In this document: piece after piece, positions 1 through 6,720 of the stretch
How the letters are laid out: every line of letters starts with the position of its first letter
Numbering within the stretch: position 1 is the stretch's first letter
NCBI RefSeq assembly: GCF_938045225.1
Contig: NZ_CALINL010000311.1
Coordinates: forward strand, 1-18,453
Source: an uncultured Campylobacter sp.
GTDB taxonomy: Bacteria > Campylobacterota > Campylobacteria > Campylobacterales > Campylobacteraceae
Direction: 5' to 3'
Length of the DNA stretch: 18,453 nucleotides
Program-made: the position numbers and the translations under genes
The notes under the pieces: model-generated
Told to the model about the DNA's origin: nothing
The model's input: the letters and a program-made list of their open reading frames with translations, nothing else
Database searches by the model: none

Positions 1-48
1 AAAAAGAGACAAAGCACAAACAGCTAAAAAAACGATAATTTTTCTCAT
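1..48 (-). CDS. N-terminus of an exported protein, cut by the window edge
   Basis: Only the first 16 codons are present, reading MRKIIVFLAVCALSLF on the minus strand from an ATG at 46-48. A short basic start followed by a hydrophobic run is a typical signal peptide, so the product is probably exported to the periplasm or outer membrane. The start is supported by a strong AAAGGAG ribosome site 6 nt upstream. A possible TGC-TAAACT extended -10 lies at 76-84, overlapping the stop codon of the truncated MATE gene, so this gene probably has its own promoter. The rest lies outside the window and no function can be given. Confidence 0.7.
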   Translation of the reverse strand, partial: MRKIIVFLAVCALSLF

Positions 49-75
49 TATCTCTCCTTTAAAAAATAATTGCGA

Positions 76-84
76 AGTTTAGCA
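76..84 (-). promoter_or_regulatory. Possible extended -10 promoter for the exported-protein gene
   Basis: Read on the minus strand, TTTTGCTAAACT lies 28 nt upstream of the ATG at 48. A TGn plus TAnAnT box after a T run matches the Campylobacter sigma-70 style, which has weak or no -35 conservation. It overlaps the stop codon of the MATE remnant. This is assigned by eye only. Confidence 0.35.
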
Positions 85-639
85 AAATGCAACTTGGTTG
101 CAACTTAAAAAGCAAAAGCCTAAATTTATAAAAAGTCCCGCAAAAAGCCAGTTTCGCAGGCTCTTCGTATCGCCCGTAGCTACCAGCACGCCGTTTAGGG
201 ATTTTATGAGTAAGAAAAACGGCGAGGCAAGAAATATCACGCGGTTATACGCCATGGCTTCGCGTAAAAACTCCTCATTCGCGCCTAAAATTTTAAGCAA
301 ATGTGGCGTAAAAATAAAGCCCGAAAGCCCCATAAAAAAAGCGAAGAGAAGCACGAAAAACACGCCCTTTGTGGCGTAAATTTTAGCGAGTTTTTCTTTG
401 CCGCCGCCAAGCGCGTTGCCCACAAGCGCGGTTAACGCAGAGCCAAAGCCAAGCCCCACGCCCACGACGCTGATATAGAGCAAAAAACTCATCGAAAAGC
501 CCGCCAGCGCCTGCGTCGATATGCGCGCGGCAAAAAATACGCCCGTCACGTTGTAAAGCGTATTAAAGCTCATGGCGACACCCGCTGGTGCGGCTAGGCA
601 CAGCACGAGCTTGTTTACGGGCTCTTTTGTGAGATTCAC
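79..639 (-). pseudogene. Truncated MATE-family multidrug/Na+ efflux pump (N-terminal part only)
   Basis: The 186 residues match the N-terminal part of MATE transporters. Several hydrophobic segments are visible (about 8-30, 47-75, 92-112, 132-152), with the family features of an early AAPAG segment, a polar GNALGGG loop near 74-80 and a conserved GDTKS element near 156-160. MATE pumps are normally about 440-460 residues with 12 helices, so roughly 60% is missing. Family-like sequence stops near residue 173 (about nt 121) and is followed by an unrelated 13-residue tail, FCFLSCNQVAFC being its end, then a stop. The next gene's promoter and start follow at once, so the 3' half appears deleted. 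The start is a GTG (637-639) overlapping the upstream stop as GTGA, so it is probably translationally coupled to the alkylation-repair gene. A half transporter is unlikely to pump. Confidence 0.8.
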
Positions 640-1304
640 TTGATTTTGAGCTCCAAAAGCGCGTCTTTTACGTCTTTTGGCACGCGGTAGCTGTCGCGGA
701 TCTTTGAGATCGTTTTGTTGTGGGTAAATTTACTCAGCCGCCCGCTCTCCAGTAGCTCTCGCCCCGCGCCGTCAAATTTGATAAAAATCTCGGCTAAACA
801 CCAAGCAGCCGCCATTTGCACGTAGTAGCGCTCGTCTTTTTCCTCGGCGCAAATTTCAAAAAACCGCTCAAGTGGAAGCGCATTAAAATTGCGCATAAAA
901 TAAACGTAGAAAAATCGCTTTTCGTATTCTAAATTTGAGCCTAGAGCCTGTTTTAGCAGCGCATCTACGTAGCATGCGCCCGTAAATTTAGGCTCAAAGC
1001 CGTCCGTCACCGCCCAGTTTGGCATCGTTTTGATAAACTCGCTAGATAGCTTAAATTTAACTTCGTCGTCTTTAACGAGCATTATCAAAAAGCCCTTTAA
1101 CATGAACTCCTCGTGAAAAAAGGGCTTGTAATCGGCGATCTGCTTTAAATTTAGCTGAGCGAAATTTTGTTTTGCCAGGCGTCTTAGCTCGGGAGTTTTT
1201 ACGCCTAAAATTTCGGGGCTTTTGATAAGTTTTTGCGAAAATGCCGCCAACTTTTCGCTCTTAAGCCCCTCTAAAATCTCTAAAAATTTGCCTTTTACGT
1301 CCAC
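636..1304 (-). CDS. DNA alkylation repair protein, AlkD-like (HEAT-like repeats)
   Basis: This is an all-helical protein of the AlkD/DNA alkylation repair family (PF08713 type), which removes or recognises N3/N7-alkylated purines in DNA without flipping the base. The sequence shows the family core NWAVTDGF, giving the conserved Trp and Asp of the active face (W97, D101 from the start used here), and a later Trp in AAAWCLAE (W168). Start choice: the open frame runs back to a TTG at 1379, but a GTG at 1302-1304 has a near-perfect AAAGGAG 6 nt upstream and gives 222 residues, close to the usual size. The extra 25 residues of the longer reading look like intergenic sequence and contain an inverted repeat. 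The 3' end overlaps the MATE remnant as GTGA, so the two were one operon. Catalytic activity is inferred from the family only. Confidence 0.85.
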   Translation of the reverse strand: MDVKGKFLEILEGLKSEKLAAFSQKLIKSPEILGVKTPELRRLAKQNFAQLNLKQIADYKPFFHEEFMLKGFLIMLVKDDEVKFKLSSEFIKTMPNWAVTDGFEPKFTGACYVDALLKQALGSNLEYEKRFFYVYFMRNFNALPLERFFEICAEEKDERYYVQMAAAWCLAEIFIKFDGAGRELLESGRLSKFTHNKTISKIRDSYRVPKDVKDALLELKIK

Positions 1305-1346
1305 GCTAGCTCCTTTGCTTTTTAAATTTACCGCTGCATCCGTGTT

Positions 1347-1384
1347 CAAATTTGACGCCTCAAAAAGCCGAAGCGTCAAATTTG
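1347..1384. repeat. 12-bp inverted repeat CAAATTTGACGC / GCGTCAAATTTG
   Basis: Perfect 12-bp arms at 1347-1358 and 1373-1384 flank a 14-nt loop. It lies between the end of terC and the GTG start of the alkylation-repair gene, upstream of the latter. The arm is the same word found in two other intergenic inverted repeats of this window (13163-13193 and 16954-16976). It has no T run like a classic terminator. Confidence 0.6.
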
Positions 1385-1413
1385 CCGCTCTGCGCGCCCA
1401 AAAGCAAATTTAA

Positions 1414-1438
1414 AGGCTCAAATTTTACTTTTGAGCCT
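1414..1438 (-). terminator. Hairpin at the 3' end of terC, possible weak terminator
   Basis: Perfect 9-bp arms AGGCTCAAA (1414-1422) and TTTGAGCCT (1430-1438) with a 7-nt loop. The terC stop codon (1425-1427) lies in the loop. On the minus strand the stem is followed by TTAAATTT, a poor U-tract, so termination or mRNA 3'-end protection is plausible but not certain. Confidence 0.5.
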
Positions 1439-2162
1439 CTTGCGCGCGTTTTGCCGACTTTTTGCGAGCGTAGATGTTGATGAGCTCCACGCCCAGTGAA
1501 AACGCCATCGCAAAGTAAACGTAGCCCTTAGGCACGTGCATACCGAGCCCCTCGCCTACCAGCGTAAAACCGATCAGGATCAAAAACGCAAGTGCTAGAA
1601 TCTTGATCGTCGGGTTGTTATCGACGAAATTTGAAATGCCCTTAGACGCGAACATCATCACGCCCACCGCGAGGATGACGGCTAGGATCATGATCTCGAT
1701 GTGATTTGCCATGCCTACTGCGGTGATGACGCTATCGAGCGAAAAGACGATGTCAAGCACGGCAATCTCTGCAATAACAAACCAGAAATTCGCATGCCCT
1801 TTGCTCGCCGAGTGCTCCTCGTGCTCGCCGCTGACGCTTGAGTGGATCTCGAGCGTGGACTTGCCGATGAGGAAAAGTCCGCCTAAAATCAGCACCAAAT
1901 CGCGCCCCGTGATCGTAAAGTCAAACACGCTAAATAGCGGCTTGGTAAGCTTCATAATCCAAAATAGCGAAAGCAAAAGCGCAATCCTCGTTAGCATAGC
2001 AAGCGAAAGCCCTAGTATACGGCCTTTGTCGCGCTGCTCGGGCGGGAGCTTGCCGACTAGGATCGCGATAAATATGATGTTATCGATACCAAGCACGATC
2101 TCAAGCCCAGTTAGCGTCACGAGCGACAGCCACGCCTCGGGCGAAAAAATCCAATCAAACAT
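1425..2162 (-). CDS. TerC-family integral membrane protein (Alx/YkoY-like metal transporter)
   Basis: The 245-residue product has about seven hydrophobic segments and the two family signature motifs: EIVLGIDNI (21-29) in an early helix and DIVFSLDSV (137-145), each with a membrane-embedded Asp. TerC proteins such as Alx and YceF/YkoY are linked to Mn2+ export and to tellurite or metal stress. Substrate here is inferred only. A loop at about 112-123 is rich in His and Glu (GEHEEHSASKGH) and could bind metal. The C-terminus is basic. The ATG at 2160-2162 has an AAAAGGA ribosome site, and a TATAAT box lies about 30 nt upstream. The length is normal for the short, CBS-domain-free TerC class. Confidence 0.9.
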   Translation of the reverse strand: MFDWIFSPEAWLSLVTLTGLEIVLGIDNIIFIAILVGKLPPEQRDKGRILGLSLAMLTRIALLLSLFWIMKLTKPLFSVFDFTITGRDLVLILGGLFLIGKSTLEIHSSVSGEHEEHSASKGHANFWFVIAEIAVLDIVFSLDSVITAVGMANHIEIMILAVILAVGVMMFASKGISNFVDNNPTIKILALAFLILIGFTLVGEGLGMHVPKGYVYFAMAFSLGVELINIYARKKSAKRAQEAQK

Positions 2163-2191
2163 TTTTTTCCTTTTTTATAAATTAGGGCGCG

Positions 2192-2197
2192 ATTATA
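2192..2197 (-). promoter_or_regulatory. -10 box TATAAT of the terC promoter
   Basis: A perfect TATAAT on the minus strand is preceded by TTTTGGC and lies about 30 nt upstream of the terC ATG. This gives a predicted leader of about 20-25 nt. No good -35 is visible, which is normal in Campylobacter. No operator-like repeat or riboswitch-like structure was seen in the leader. Confidence 0.6.
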
Positions 2198-2458
2198 GCC
2201 AAAACGGGTTTAAATTTGATTGAGCGGGCAGGAATGGGAGTTTGGTGATCAAATTTTACGATTAAATTTGGCTGGTTTTTGTTTATTTGGCGGAGATTAA
2301 AATTTGACGCAATGAAATTTGAGCTTACAAAATACGGCGCAAACGGTTTTGAGGTTAAATTTTAGAAAATCCGAATTTAAGAAAAATTGTATTTAGATAA
2401 AGGGCGTTTAAGCGATAAGCGGATAAAATTAAAATCTTTTGTAAAATTTAAAATGAAG
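2198..2458. other. Intergenic stretch rich in AAATTT between terC and tRNA-Glu
   Basis: Together with the terC leader (2163-2197) this is a 296-bp gene-free stretch. It has no convincing open frame with a ribosome site and no strong terminator after the tRNA. Its one striking property is seven AAATTT hexamers in 296 bp, most in the wider words TAAATTTG, AAAATTTG or GAAATTTG. Confidence 0.6.
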
Positions 2459-2533
2459 TGGTGACCCCTACGAGACTCGAACTCGTGTTACCGCCGTGAA
2501 AGGGCGATGTCCTAACCGCTAGACGAAGGGGCC
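2459..2533 (-). tRNA. tRNA-Glu (anticodon UUC)
   Basis: The minus strand folds as a full cloverleaf. The acceptor is GGCCCCT pairing AGGGGTC with one G-U. The D arm is GTCT/GGAC, the anticodon stem TCGCC/GGCGG with loop CTTTCAC (anticodon at 2498-2500), and the T stem ACGAG/CTCGT with loop TTCGAGT. The discriminator is A and the CCA end is encoded (2459-2461). Sequence identity to bacterial tRNA-Glu, especially the anticodon arm, is clear. It decodes GAA and GAG and also supplies Glu-tRNA for haem synthesis. It stands alone rather than in a tRNA cluster. Confidence 0.97.
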
Positions 2534-2602
2534 ACAAATTAGCGGAAATGGGATTTTACATTAAAGATAATAAAAAATAGCTTAAACCAAGGATAAAAAA
2601 TC
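2534..2602. promoter_or_regulatory. Divergent promoter region for tRNA-Glu and the lipoprotein-nfo-fadL-fadD operon
   Basis: These 69 bp separate two divergent units. On the minus strand TAAAAT (2553-2558), preceded by TG, would start the tRNA about 13 nt upstream of its mature 5' end. On the plus strand GATAAT (2566-2571) is a weak -10 candidate for the operon, and AAGGA (2588-2592) is the ribosome site of its first gene. If both are right, the two promoters interleave. Assigned by eye. Confidence 0.4.
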
Positions 2603-3082
2603 ATGAAAAAATTTTCAAAATTTGCTTTAACTGCGCTCGCATGCCTTGCATTTGGCGGTTGCGCTGCGCTGCAAAGCCAAAAATCATCGGACAAATTTAC
2701 CGTCACCATCCTCACTCCGCCGTTAAAAATCAACGACGTGGGCTTCCTGCATAAAACCGCAAACCAGCTAAATTTGCAAATTTACAGCTCTGGCGTAAAT
2801 ACGGTAAATCTAAAAATAAACGACAAAATTTGCATGAACGGCGCGTGTTTTGAGAAAAAAGAATTTAACAAAAAGTTCTTTTTGGAGGAGAGATACGACG
2901 ACTTTTTCGCGGAAATTTTGGAGCGCAAGCCGCTGTATGACGGCATAAATGTAATGACAAATTCGTGCGGTTTTATACAAGATATAAGTAAATATTCAAT
3001 AAAATACGAAGTTTGCGGTAAAAATATCAATTTTTTCGATGCTAAAAACCGCATAAAAATCATCATAAAAGAGCTTCAATGA
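2603..3082 (+). CDS. Predicted lipoprotein of unknown function, first gene of the operon
   Basis: The 159-residue protein begins with a lipoprotein signal peptide: a basic start, a hydrophobic run and a lipobox ending FGGC, with C20 as the lipidated cysteine. The mature part has four further cysteines (77, 82, 122, 138), which could form two disulphides in the periplasm. Its content is beta/mixed, with the short motif TILTPPLKINDVGFLH near 34-50. I do not recognise a named domain. Ser/Ala-rich residues follow the lipid Cys, with no Asp at +2. Its TGA overlaps the nfo ATG as ATGA, so the two are translationally coupled. Start: the ATG at 2603 is preceded by AAGGA. What it contributes to a fatty-acid and DNA-repair operon is unknown. 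Confidence 0.8.
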   Translation: MKKFSKFALTALACLAFGGCAALQSQKSSDKFTVTILTPPLKINDVGFLHKTANQLNLQIYSSGVNTVNLKINDKICMNGACFEKKEFNKKFFLEERYDDFFAEILERKPLYDGINVMTNSCGFIQDISKYSIKYEVCGKNINFFDAKNRIKIIIKELQ

Positions 3083-3918
3083 AATTTATCGGCGCGCACG
3101 TCAGCATCGCGGGCGGCGTAGAAAACGCTCCGCTAAATGCGGCAAATATCGGCGCGAATGCTTTTGCGATGTTCGTCAAAAATCAGCGCCAATGGGAGGC
3201 TAAGCCGCTAACCCCAGAAAATATCTCCAAATTTAAACAAAATTTAAAAGCCGCCGGCATCGAGCCCAGGCACGTTTTGCCGCACAACGGCTATCTTATA
3301 AATTTAGGCCACCCAAACGAGCAGCAGCGCCAAAAGTCGGTTAGCGCCTTTTTGGACGAAATTTACCGCGTAGAGGCGCTCGGTCTAGCGATGATAAATT
3401 TTCATCCAGGCTCGTATCTAAACGAAATTTCGCCCGAAATTTGCCTCCAAAATATCGCAAATTCTGTAAATTTCCTACTCGAAAATAGCCAAAACGTAAG
3501 GCTAGTCATCGAAAATACCGCAGGTCAAGGCTCAAATTTGGGCTTTAAATTTGAACACCTAGCCTACATAATTAAACGCTGTACCGATAAAAGCAGGATC
3601 GGCGTATGCCTGGACACCTGTCATACATTTGCCGCGGGATACGACATCAGAGACGACTACGAGCGCGTGATGAGCGAATTTGACGAGATAGTCGGGCGCG
3701 ATATGCTGTGCGGCATGCATATAAACGATACGAAATTTGACCTAGCCAGTAAAAAGGATCGCCACGAGAGCCTAGGCAAAGGCTTTTTGGGCTTAAAAAC
3801 ATTTGAAAACATCATAGACGACCCCCGCACGGACGATATCCCACTAGTTTTAGAGACGATCGACGAAAGCATCTGGGCGGACGAGATAAAAATTTTAAGA
3901 AACTTTAAAGGAGAATAA
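3079..3918 (+). CDS. nfo: Endonuclease IV (AP endonuclease)
   Basis: A class II AP endonuclease that cuts 5' of abasic sites in base excision repair. It is a TIM-barrel enzyme with three Zn ions. At 279 residues it is close to E. coli Nfo (285). All nine expected metal ligands can be placed: H69, H109 (NFHPGSY), E145 (VIENTAGQG), D179 and H182 (CLDTCHTFAAGYD), H214 (GMHINDTK), D227 and H229 (DRHESLGKG) and E259 (LVLETI). The enzyme should therefore be active. It starts by ATGA overlap with the lipoprotein gene and ends directly against the fadL-type ATG, with the next gene's AAAGGAG inside its last codons. In this window a second base-damage repair gene (AlkD-like) sits on the other side of the tRNA. 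Confidence 0.97.
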   Translation: MKFIGAHVSIAGGVENAPLNAANIGANAFAMFVKNQRQWEAKPLTPENISKFKQNLKAAGIEPRHVLPHNGYLINLGHPNEQQRQKSVSAFLDEIYRVEALGLAMINFHPGSYLNEISPEICLQNIANSVNFLLENSQNVRLVIENTAGQGSNLGFKFEHLAYIIKRCTDKSRIGVCLDTCHTFAAGYDIRDDYERVMSEFDEIVGRDMLCGMHINDTKFDLASKKDRHESLGKGFLGLKTFENIIDDPRTDDIPLVLETIDESIWADEIKILRNFKGE

Positions 3919-5166
3919 ATGAGAAAATATATCGGCGTTTGCCTAGCGGCTTGCTGCTGCCTAAATGCGGCGGGCTTTAAAATCCCCGAGCAAAGCGGCG
4001 ATAGCATCGCGCTTTTAAACTCAAACGTCGCGACGAGCTTCGGACCCGACGCAGCCTATAACAACCCGGCAAATATGATATTTTTAGACGGCGGACACTA
4101 CCTAGAGAGCTCGCTAACCTACCTGCGCATGTCGAAGACGAAGTATAGGCACTATAACGGCGACAAACTTACCTCCAAAAGAGCAAACGCGCTCGTGCCT
4201 ACCTTTCACTTCGTGACGCCGCAGTTTGACGACTGGCGCTTTGGCCTATCAGTCGTCGTGCCTGCAGGAATGTCGATGAGATGGGACGAAAGACCACCTA
4301 AGGCCACTTCTAAAAAATTCGACCTAAAAGTGATCGAGGTAAATCCTAGCGTCGCCTACGCGCTAACCGATAATATCGCACTTGGCTTTGGCCTCCGCGC
4401 CGTTTACGCCAGAGGAGAGGCCGTGCAGGAGGTCTCAGGCACTCTACCCGCCTCGCAGGATATCAAAGGCGACCGCATAAATTTCGGCTACAACGCGGCA
4501 ATCACCTATAAACCGACTTCAAATTTGAGCCTAGCGGCCACCTACCGCTCGAAAGTAAATATGAATCTAAAAGGCGACACCGACATCAGCGCGCCGGCGC
4601 ATCCGAGGGGGCTATTTCCTAGCGGCTCATATAGCGGCAGCGCAAAGCTATCCGTACCGCTACCAGCGAGCTTAAATTTAGCCCTATCGTACAAAATCGC
4701 AAAAACGACGCTGTTATTTGACTTTGAGCGAACGTATTGGTCGGCGTGGAAAGAGCTTGACTTCAACTACCCTGGTACCTCGGCCGCACACTATCGCAAC
4801 CCGTTTTTTGCGGCATTTGACGCATCTAAAAAGCGTGACTGGAAGGATAGCAACGCCTACCGCATCGGCGTAGCGCACGACGCGACGGATAAACTCCGCC
4901 TAATGGGCGCGGTTACGTTTGACGAGGCCGCATCTAGAGCGGGCACCACGGGCTTTGACCTGCCTGATACCAAAGCCGTCATCTATGCAGCGGGCTTTAA
5001 CTACAAATTTACGGACGCTTTGGAGCTGGGAGCTAGCTACTTCTACCAAGACAGAAAAGCTCGCGACGTAAACTACTACTCAAACGCGTCAGGGCTCTAT
5101 CCAAACGGCAAATTTGAACGCGGCAACGCTCAGGCGATAAATTTGAACGTAAAATATAAATTTTAA
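3919..5166 (+). CDS. FadL/OmpP1/TodX-family outer-membrane fatty-acid channel
   Basis: A 415-residue beta-barrel of the FadL family, which lets long-chain fatty acids or other hydrophobic compounds cross the outer membrane. It has a signal peptide (about 1-17) with four cysteines in it (C8, C12-C14). A mature start of AGFKIPEQS resembles E. coli FadL's AGF start and the N-terminal hatch. The family NPA motif is at NNPANM (48-53). Amphipathic strand patterns run to the end, and the protein ends in YKF, an aromatic outer-membrane sorting signal. The ATG follows the nfo stop with no gap and has AAAGGAG. The downstream acyl-CoA ligase gene supports fatty acid as substrate. An aromatic hydrocarbon is the main alternative. 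Confidence 0.92.
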   Translation: MRKYIGVCLAACCCLNAAGFKIPEQSGDSIALLNSNVATSFGPDAAYNNPANMIFLDGGHYLESSLTYLRMSKTKYRHYNGDKLTSKRANALVPTFHFVTPQFDDWRFGLSVVVPAGMSMRWDERPPKATSKKFDLKVIEVNPSVAYALTDNIALGFGLRAVYARGEAVQEVSGTLPASQDIKGDRINFGYNAAITYKPTSNLSLAATYRSKVNMNLKGDTDISAPAHPRGLFPSGSYSGSAKLSVPLPASLNLALSYKIAKTTLLFDFERTYWSAWKELDFNYPGTSAAHYRNPFFAAFDASKKRDWKDSNAYRIGVAHDATDKLRLMGAVTFDEAASRAGTTGFDLPDTKAVIYAAGFNYKFTDALELGASYFYQDRKARDVNYYSNASGLYPNGKFERGNAQAINLNVKYKF

Positions 5167-5175
5167 GGCCCAGTC

Positions 5176-6720
5176 ATGAACTACCCTTACGAAAATTTCG
5201 AGGATATGCTAAACGCCGCGGTCGATAAAAACGGCGGCGGTATCGCGATCTATACAGAAACTAGCAAGATTAGCTACAATCAGCTACGCGCAGACGCCTT
5301 TACGCTGGCTGCGTTTTTGCAAGGCATGGGCGTAAAAAAAGGCGACCGCGTCGCGATGATCGTAAATAACTCGCCCGAGTTTATCGCTAGCTACTTTGCC
5401 ATCACGCTACTTGGCGCCGTGGCAGTGCCGATAAATACATTCTTAAAATACGAAGAATTCGAGTACATCATAAACGACTGCAGGGCGAAATTTCTCTTTG
5501 CCTCGGCCGAGCTAGCCAAAGAGATACGCGGGCTAGAGAGCAAAACGGCGATTAAAAAGATCGTCTGGATCGGCGATAGGGCTGAATTTGACGGAAACAA
5601 TATCGCCTACGCTCACGCGCTAAACTGCCGTATAGAGCTAAATTTGACCGACAGACCAAAGCTTAATGACCTAGCCCACATCATCTACACATCAGGCACC
5701 ACAGGCAAGCCAAAGGGCGCGATGATCAGCTACCGCAACCTCATCTCAAACGTCCAAGGCGCGCACGAGGTCTTTCACGTACGCACGAAAGATAGATTTG
5801 CCGTATTTTTGCCGATGTTTCACAGCTTTACTCTCACGGCGATGGTATTACTGCCGATATTTGCGGCATGTTCACTTATTTTAGTAAAGTCCATTTTCCC
5901 GTTTTCAAACGTCCTAAAACAAGTCCTGCTCAAGCGCGCGACCGTATTTTTAGGAGTGCCGGCGATCTATACGGCTATCGGCAAGGCCAAAATCCCGTGG
6001 TATTTTCGCTGGTTTAACTGCATTAGGATTTTCATCAGCGGCGGAGCGCCTTTGGCCGAGCAGACTATCACGGATTTTCGCGTCAAATTTCCGCGCGCGG
6101 TGCTGATAGAGGGCTACGGCCTTAGCGAATGCTCACCTATCGTATCGGCAAACACGCTGCAAAAACAAAAAATCTCAAGCGTCGGCTTGCCGCTGCCGGG
6201 CTACGAAGTAAAATGCATAAACGACGAGATGATGGAGCTACCGGCAGGCGAGGTCGGCGAGCTAATCGTAAAAGGCGACTGCGTGATGCAAGGCTACCTA
6301 AACATGCCAGACGCCACCGACGAAACGATCGTAAACGGCTGGCTACGCACGGGCGACCTCGTTAAGATCGACGAGGAGGGCTATATCTTTATCGTCGACC
6401 GCAAAAAAGACCTCATCATCTCAAAGGGCATCAACATCTACCCGCGCGAGATCGAGGAGGTGCTATTTAAACTACCTGAAGTCGAAGCCGCCGCAGTTAT
6501 CGGTGTCAGAGACGAGCACGCGGACGAGGAGGTCACGGCGTTTATACAGTTTAAAGAAAATATGAGCCTGGATGAAAAAGATATCCGCGCGCATCTCAAG
6601 AAACACTTGGCGAATTTTAAAATTCCAAAGACGATTTATTTTAAAGACGAGCTGCCTAAAAACGCGACGGGCAAGGTGTTAAAGCGCGTTTTAAAAGAGC
6701 AGATAAGGGGTGAAATTTAG
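5176..6720 (+). CDS. Acyl-CoA synthetase (FadD-like, AMP-forming)
   Basis: The 514-residue enzyme activates a carboxylic acid through an acyl-AMP to acyl-CoA. All core adenylate-forming motifs are present: the P-loop YTSGTTGKPKG (171-181), GYGLSE (313-318), GWLRTGDL (388-395), the hinge DRKKDLIISKG (408-418) and the C-terminal PKNATGK with catalytic K500. No membrane helix is predicted, so it probably acts at the inner face of the membrane. Placement 9 nt after a FadL channel suggests a medium- or long-chain fatty acid substrate. Substrate length cannot be read from the sequence. No beta-oxidation genes are in the window, so the acyl-CoA may feed phospholipid synthesis. The ribosome site is weak (AAGG), as expected for a coupled gene. 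Its TAG overlaps the next gene's GTG by 1 nt. Confidence 0.92.
   Translation: MNYPYENFEDMLNAAVDKNGGGIAIYTETSKISYNQLRADAFTLAAFLQGMGVKKGDRVAMIVNNSPEFIASYFAITLLGAVAVPINTFLKYEEFEYIINDCRAKFLFASAELAKEIRGLESKTAIKKIVWIGDRAEFDGNNIAYAHALNCRIELNLTDRPKLNDLAHIIYTSGTTGKPKGAMISYRNLISNVQGAHEVFHVRTKDRFAVFLPMFHSFTLTAMVLLPIFAACSLILVKSIFPFSNVLKQVLLKRATVFLGVPAIYTAIGKAKIPWYFRWFNCIRIFISGGAPLAEQTITDFRVKFPRAVLIEGYGLSECSPIVSANTLQKQKISSVGLPLPGYEVKCINDEMMELPAGEVGELIVKGDCVMQGYLNMPDATDETIVNGWLRTGDLVKIDEEGYIFIVDRKKDLIISKGINIYPREIEEVLFKLPEVEAAAVIGVRDEHADEEVTAFIQFKENMSLDEKDIRAHLKKHLANFKIPKTIYFKDELPKNATGKVLKRVLKEQIRGEI

Noticed and set aside
98..379. Plus-strand 93-residue open frame opposite the MATE remnant
   Set aside because: No ribosome site; basic, low-complexity translation; shadow of the minus-strand gene.
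1711..2223. Plus-strand 170-residue open frame opposite terC
   Set aside because: Ser/Ile-rich translation typical of the antisense of a membrane gene; terC has signature motifs and a promoter.
2400..2430. Possible terminator after tRNA-Glu around GCGATAAGCGG
   Set aside because: The sequence is not self-complementary enough to form a stem.
6129..6365. Plus-strand 78-residue Arg/Lys-rich open frame inside fadD
   Set aside because: Out-of-frame shadow inside the conserved core of the acyl-CoA ligase.
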